Source: CAVRUD01 sp963849635 (GTDB lineage: Bacteria; Chloroflexota; Chloroflexia; Thermomicrobiales; UBA6265). From it: DNA of 64,000 nucleotides. Below the pieces are notes generated by a model. It saw only the letters and a list, made by a program, of their open reading frames with translations, did not search any database and was not told where the DNA came from. Within the stretch, counting starts at the first letter, position 1; each line of letters starts with the position of its first letter. The stretch lies in contig CAWKIA010000033.1 in NCBI GenBank assembly GCA_963849635.1, positions 62,001 to 126,000 of the forward strand. Direction: 5' to 3'. Made by a program: the position numbers and the translations under genes. This document shows, one piece after another, positions 62,721 to 64,000 of this stretch.

Positions 62721-64000
62721 ATGTCCGACGAATATGCGTTCCTCGATGCGACCGCCCAGGCCGACTTGGTCCGGCGTGGGCAGGTCCATCCCGGTGAGTT
62801 GGTCGATGCAGCCATCGCCCGGATCGAGCGACTCAATCCGCACCTCAACGCCGTGATCACGCCCCTCTTCGAGCAGGCACGTGTCCAGGCGGCATCACCG
62901 ATGTTGCCGGATGGCCCTTTTCGCGGTGTCCCGCTCTTGCTCAAGGATTTTCTGTGCCAGACGGCAGGCGATCCCTACTATGAAGGGATGCGTTTCCTGC
63001 GCGACCTCAATTGGCGTTCGGAAGCGGACACCCATCTTGCCACCCGGTTCCGAGCAGCCGGGTTGATCTTCCTGGGCAAGACCAACCTACCGGAACTGGC
63101 CGCCCTGGCGACGACGGAGTCGGCCGCCTTCGGCGCCACCCGCAATCCATGGGATCTCGGACGTTCGCCCGGGGGCTCGAGCGGCGGCTCGGCGGCAGCC
63201 GTCGCGGCGGGGATGGTCCCGATCGCGCACGCCAACGATGGCTTCGGTTCGATCCGGATTCCCGCCTCCTGTTGCGGCCTGGTCGGCCTGAAGCCCTCGC
63301 GGGGCCGTACATCGATCGGACCGGCGCGAAGTCCGGGCCTGCTCGGTCACGTCGTCGAACACGTTCTGACGCGCTCGGTGCGCGACGCGGCAGCAGTGCT
63401 CGATGCGGTGGCCGGTTCGATGCCTGGGGATCTGTTCGTGGCTCCTCCACCGGCGCGGCCCTACCTGGCCGAGGTCGGCGTCGATCCCGGTCGCCTCCGG
63501 GTTGGCCTGCTGCTCCACGATCCGTTTCTTGAGAAGCCGATCAATTCCGAATGCCTGGCGGCGGTGCGGGAGACAGGCCGGCTGCTGGAGGACCTGGGCC
63601 ATGCAGTTGAGGAAGCGTTTCCGCCGGCGTTGACCGGGCCGACCGGCCTCGGCGAGGCGCTCGGCATCATCGCGGCCAGTGGAGCCGCGGCCCACCTCGA
63701 TGGCTGGGTCGCGCGCACCGGCCGGCCCATTGGTCCCGACGATGTCGAGCCGCACGTTTGGCGGCGAGCGGAGCAAGGACGGTCCTACACGGGGGTGCAG
63801 GTTCACGCGGCGATGCAGCGCCTGACCGGCGGAGCGATGCGGGCGCCCGAATGGTGGTCCGGGGGATTCGATCTTCTCGTCACCCCAACTATGCAGCAGC
63901 CACCGCCCCGTATCGGCACGGCGCCTCCTGAGAAGCAAGCTGAGATCTTCGGCCTCTTCACGATGCCGTTCAGCGTCAGTGGCCAGCCAGCGGTCTCGCT
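62721..64000 (+). CDS. Amidase (amidase-signature family), 3' end cut by window edge
   Basis: ATG at 62721 with GGAG six bases upstream opens an uninterrupted frame of 426 codons that leaves the window. The Ser-cis-Ser-Lys triad is visible: Lys75 (VPLLLKDF), Ser154 (GGSSGGSAAA) and Ser177 (GFGSIRIPASCCG). EADTHLATRFRAAGLIFLGKTNLPELA is the usual region between the first two. The canonical TDGGGSIR is here NDGFGSIR, a small variation before the nucleophile. It hydrolyses amides; the substrate is unknown. The gene lies outside the inserted region, so it is probably part of the original chromosome. Confidence 0.9.
   Translation, partial: MSDEYAFLDATAQADLVRRGQVHPGELVDAAIARIERLNPHLNAVITPLFEQARVQAASPMLPDGPFRGVPLLLKDFLCQTAGDPYYEGMRFLRDLNWRSEADTHLATRFRAAGLIFLGKTNLPELAALATTESAAFGATRNPWDLGRSPGGSSGGSAAAVAAGMVPIAHANDGFGSIRIPASCCGLVGLKPSRGRTSIGPARSPGLLGHVVEHVLTRSVRDAAAVLDAVAGSMPGDLFVAPPPARPYLAEVGVDPGRLRVGLLLHDPFLEKPINSECLAAVRETGRLLEDLGHAVEEAFPPALTGPTGLGEALGIIAASGAAAHLDGWVARTGRPIGPDDVEPHVWRRAEQGRSYTGVQVHAAMQRLTGGAMRAPEWWSGGFDLLVTPTMQQPPPRIGTAPPEKQAEIFGLFTMPFSVSGQPAVS

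Noticed and set aside
1..64000. tRNA or rRNA genes
   Set aside because: Scanning for tRNA T-loop text and rRNA landmarks found nothing convincing; a tRNA-finding program was not available.

Overview
The window is high-GC DNA with Shine-Dalgarno-led and stop/start-overlapping genes. Its gene content suits a Chloroflexota bacterium, probably Thermomicrobia-like. The main pointers are repeated Tat-exported Cys-rich proteins that begin MDGxxFDxLxxxLA, Tat cupredoxins, an ATP-grasp/alpha-E/transglutaminase cluster, a DDN-type (F420-linked family) oxidoreductase, CehA-like PHP proteins and a UlaG-like hydrolase. This placement is inference; no rRNA, tRNA or CRISPR array was seen.

Layout. 1-2.3 kb: the edge-truncated start of a GNAT acetyltransferase (minus strand), a divergent radical SAM gene and a nonsense-broken 2TM protein. 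2.4-8.7 kb: a minus-strand operon of a circularly permuted ATP-grasp protein (frameshifted), an alpha-E protein and three transglutaminases. 9-20 kb: small DinB-like proteins, an MMPL exporter facing a TetR regulator across two operator-like sites, two MFS transporters, a DDN-type oxidoreductase, TfoX-like and VOC proteins. 20-29 kb: zinc-ribbon membrane protein, IlvD/Edd dehydratase, Uma2 remnant, PHP hydrolase, BrkB-like membrane protein, two damaged Cys-rich exported proteins, a shortened MBL hydrolase, YkvA and a decayed YkvA copy. 29-33 kb: nitrilase, Eis-like acetyltransferase, methyltransferase, VOC and monooxygenase-like proteins. 33-38.5 kb: a methylcrotonyl-CoA carboxylase-type (leucine degradation) cluster, with a VapBC-type toxin-antitoxin pair in opposite orientation inside it. 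39-48.7 kb: a membrane protein, a multicopper oxidase fused to a plastocyanin-like domain, a two-domain Tat cupredoxin, a HEPN protein overlapping a small partner (paralogue at 39.1 kb), DUF1330, a large CehA-like protein and a UDG-fold-like protein. 48.9-52 kb: a long Tat Cys-rich protein and a PRPP synthetase.

53.1-62.5 kb looks like an inserted mosaic. A small membrane-protein gene appears split: its ribosome-binding site and first ~20 codons lie at 62.46-62.52 kb and its body at 52.5-53.1 kb. Between them are a 2.54-kb segment bounded by 19-bp inverted repeats (IS5-like transposase plus two luciferase-like monooxygenase genes as apparent passengers), two ComM-like fragments about 6 kb apart, two SnoaL-like proteins, a cupin, an 864-residue XRE/ATPase/LuxR regulator, a secreted repeat protein and a ~200-bp MITE-like element. 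An edge-truncated amidase closes the window.

At least a dozen reading-frame breaks are spread over functionally unrelated genes, most repaired in silico by one base. This may mean uncorrected indels in the assembly, so frameshifted genes are described as one broken locus each and should not be assumed dead. Intergenic inverted-repeat elements are common, and several supply the stop codons of neighbouring genes.
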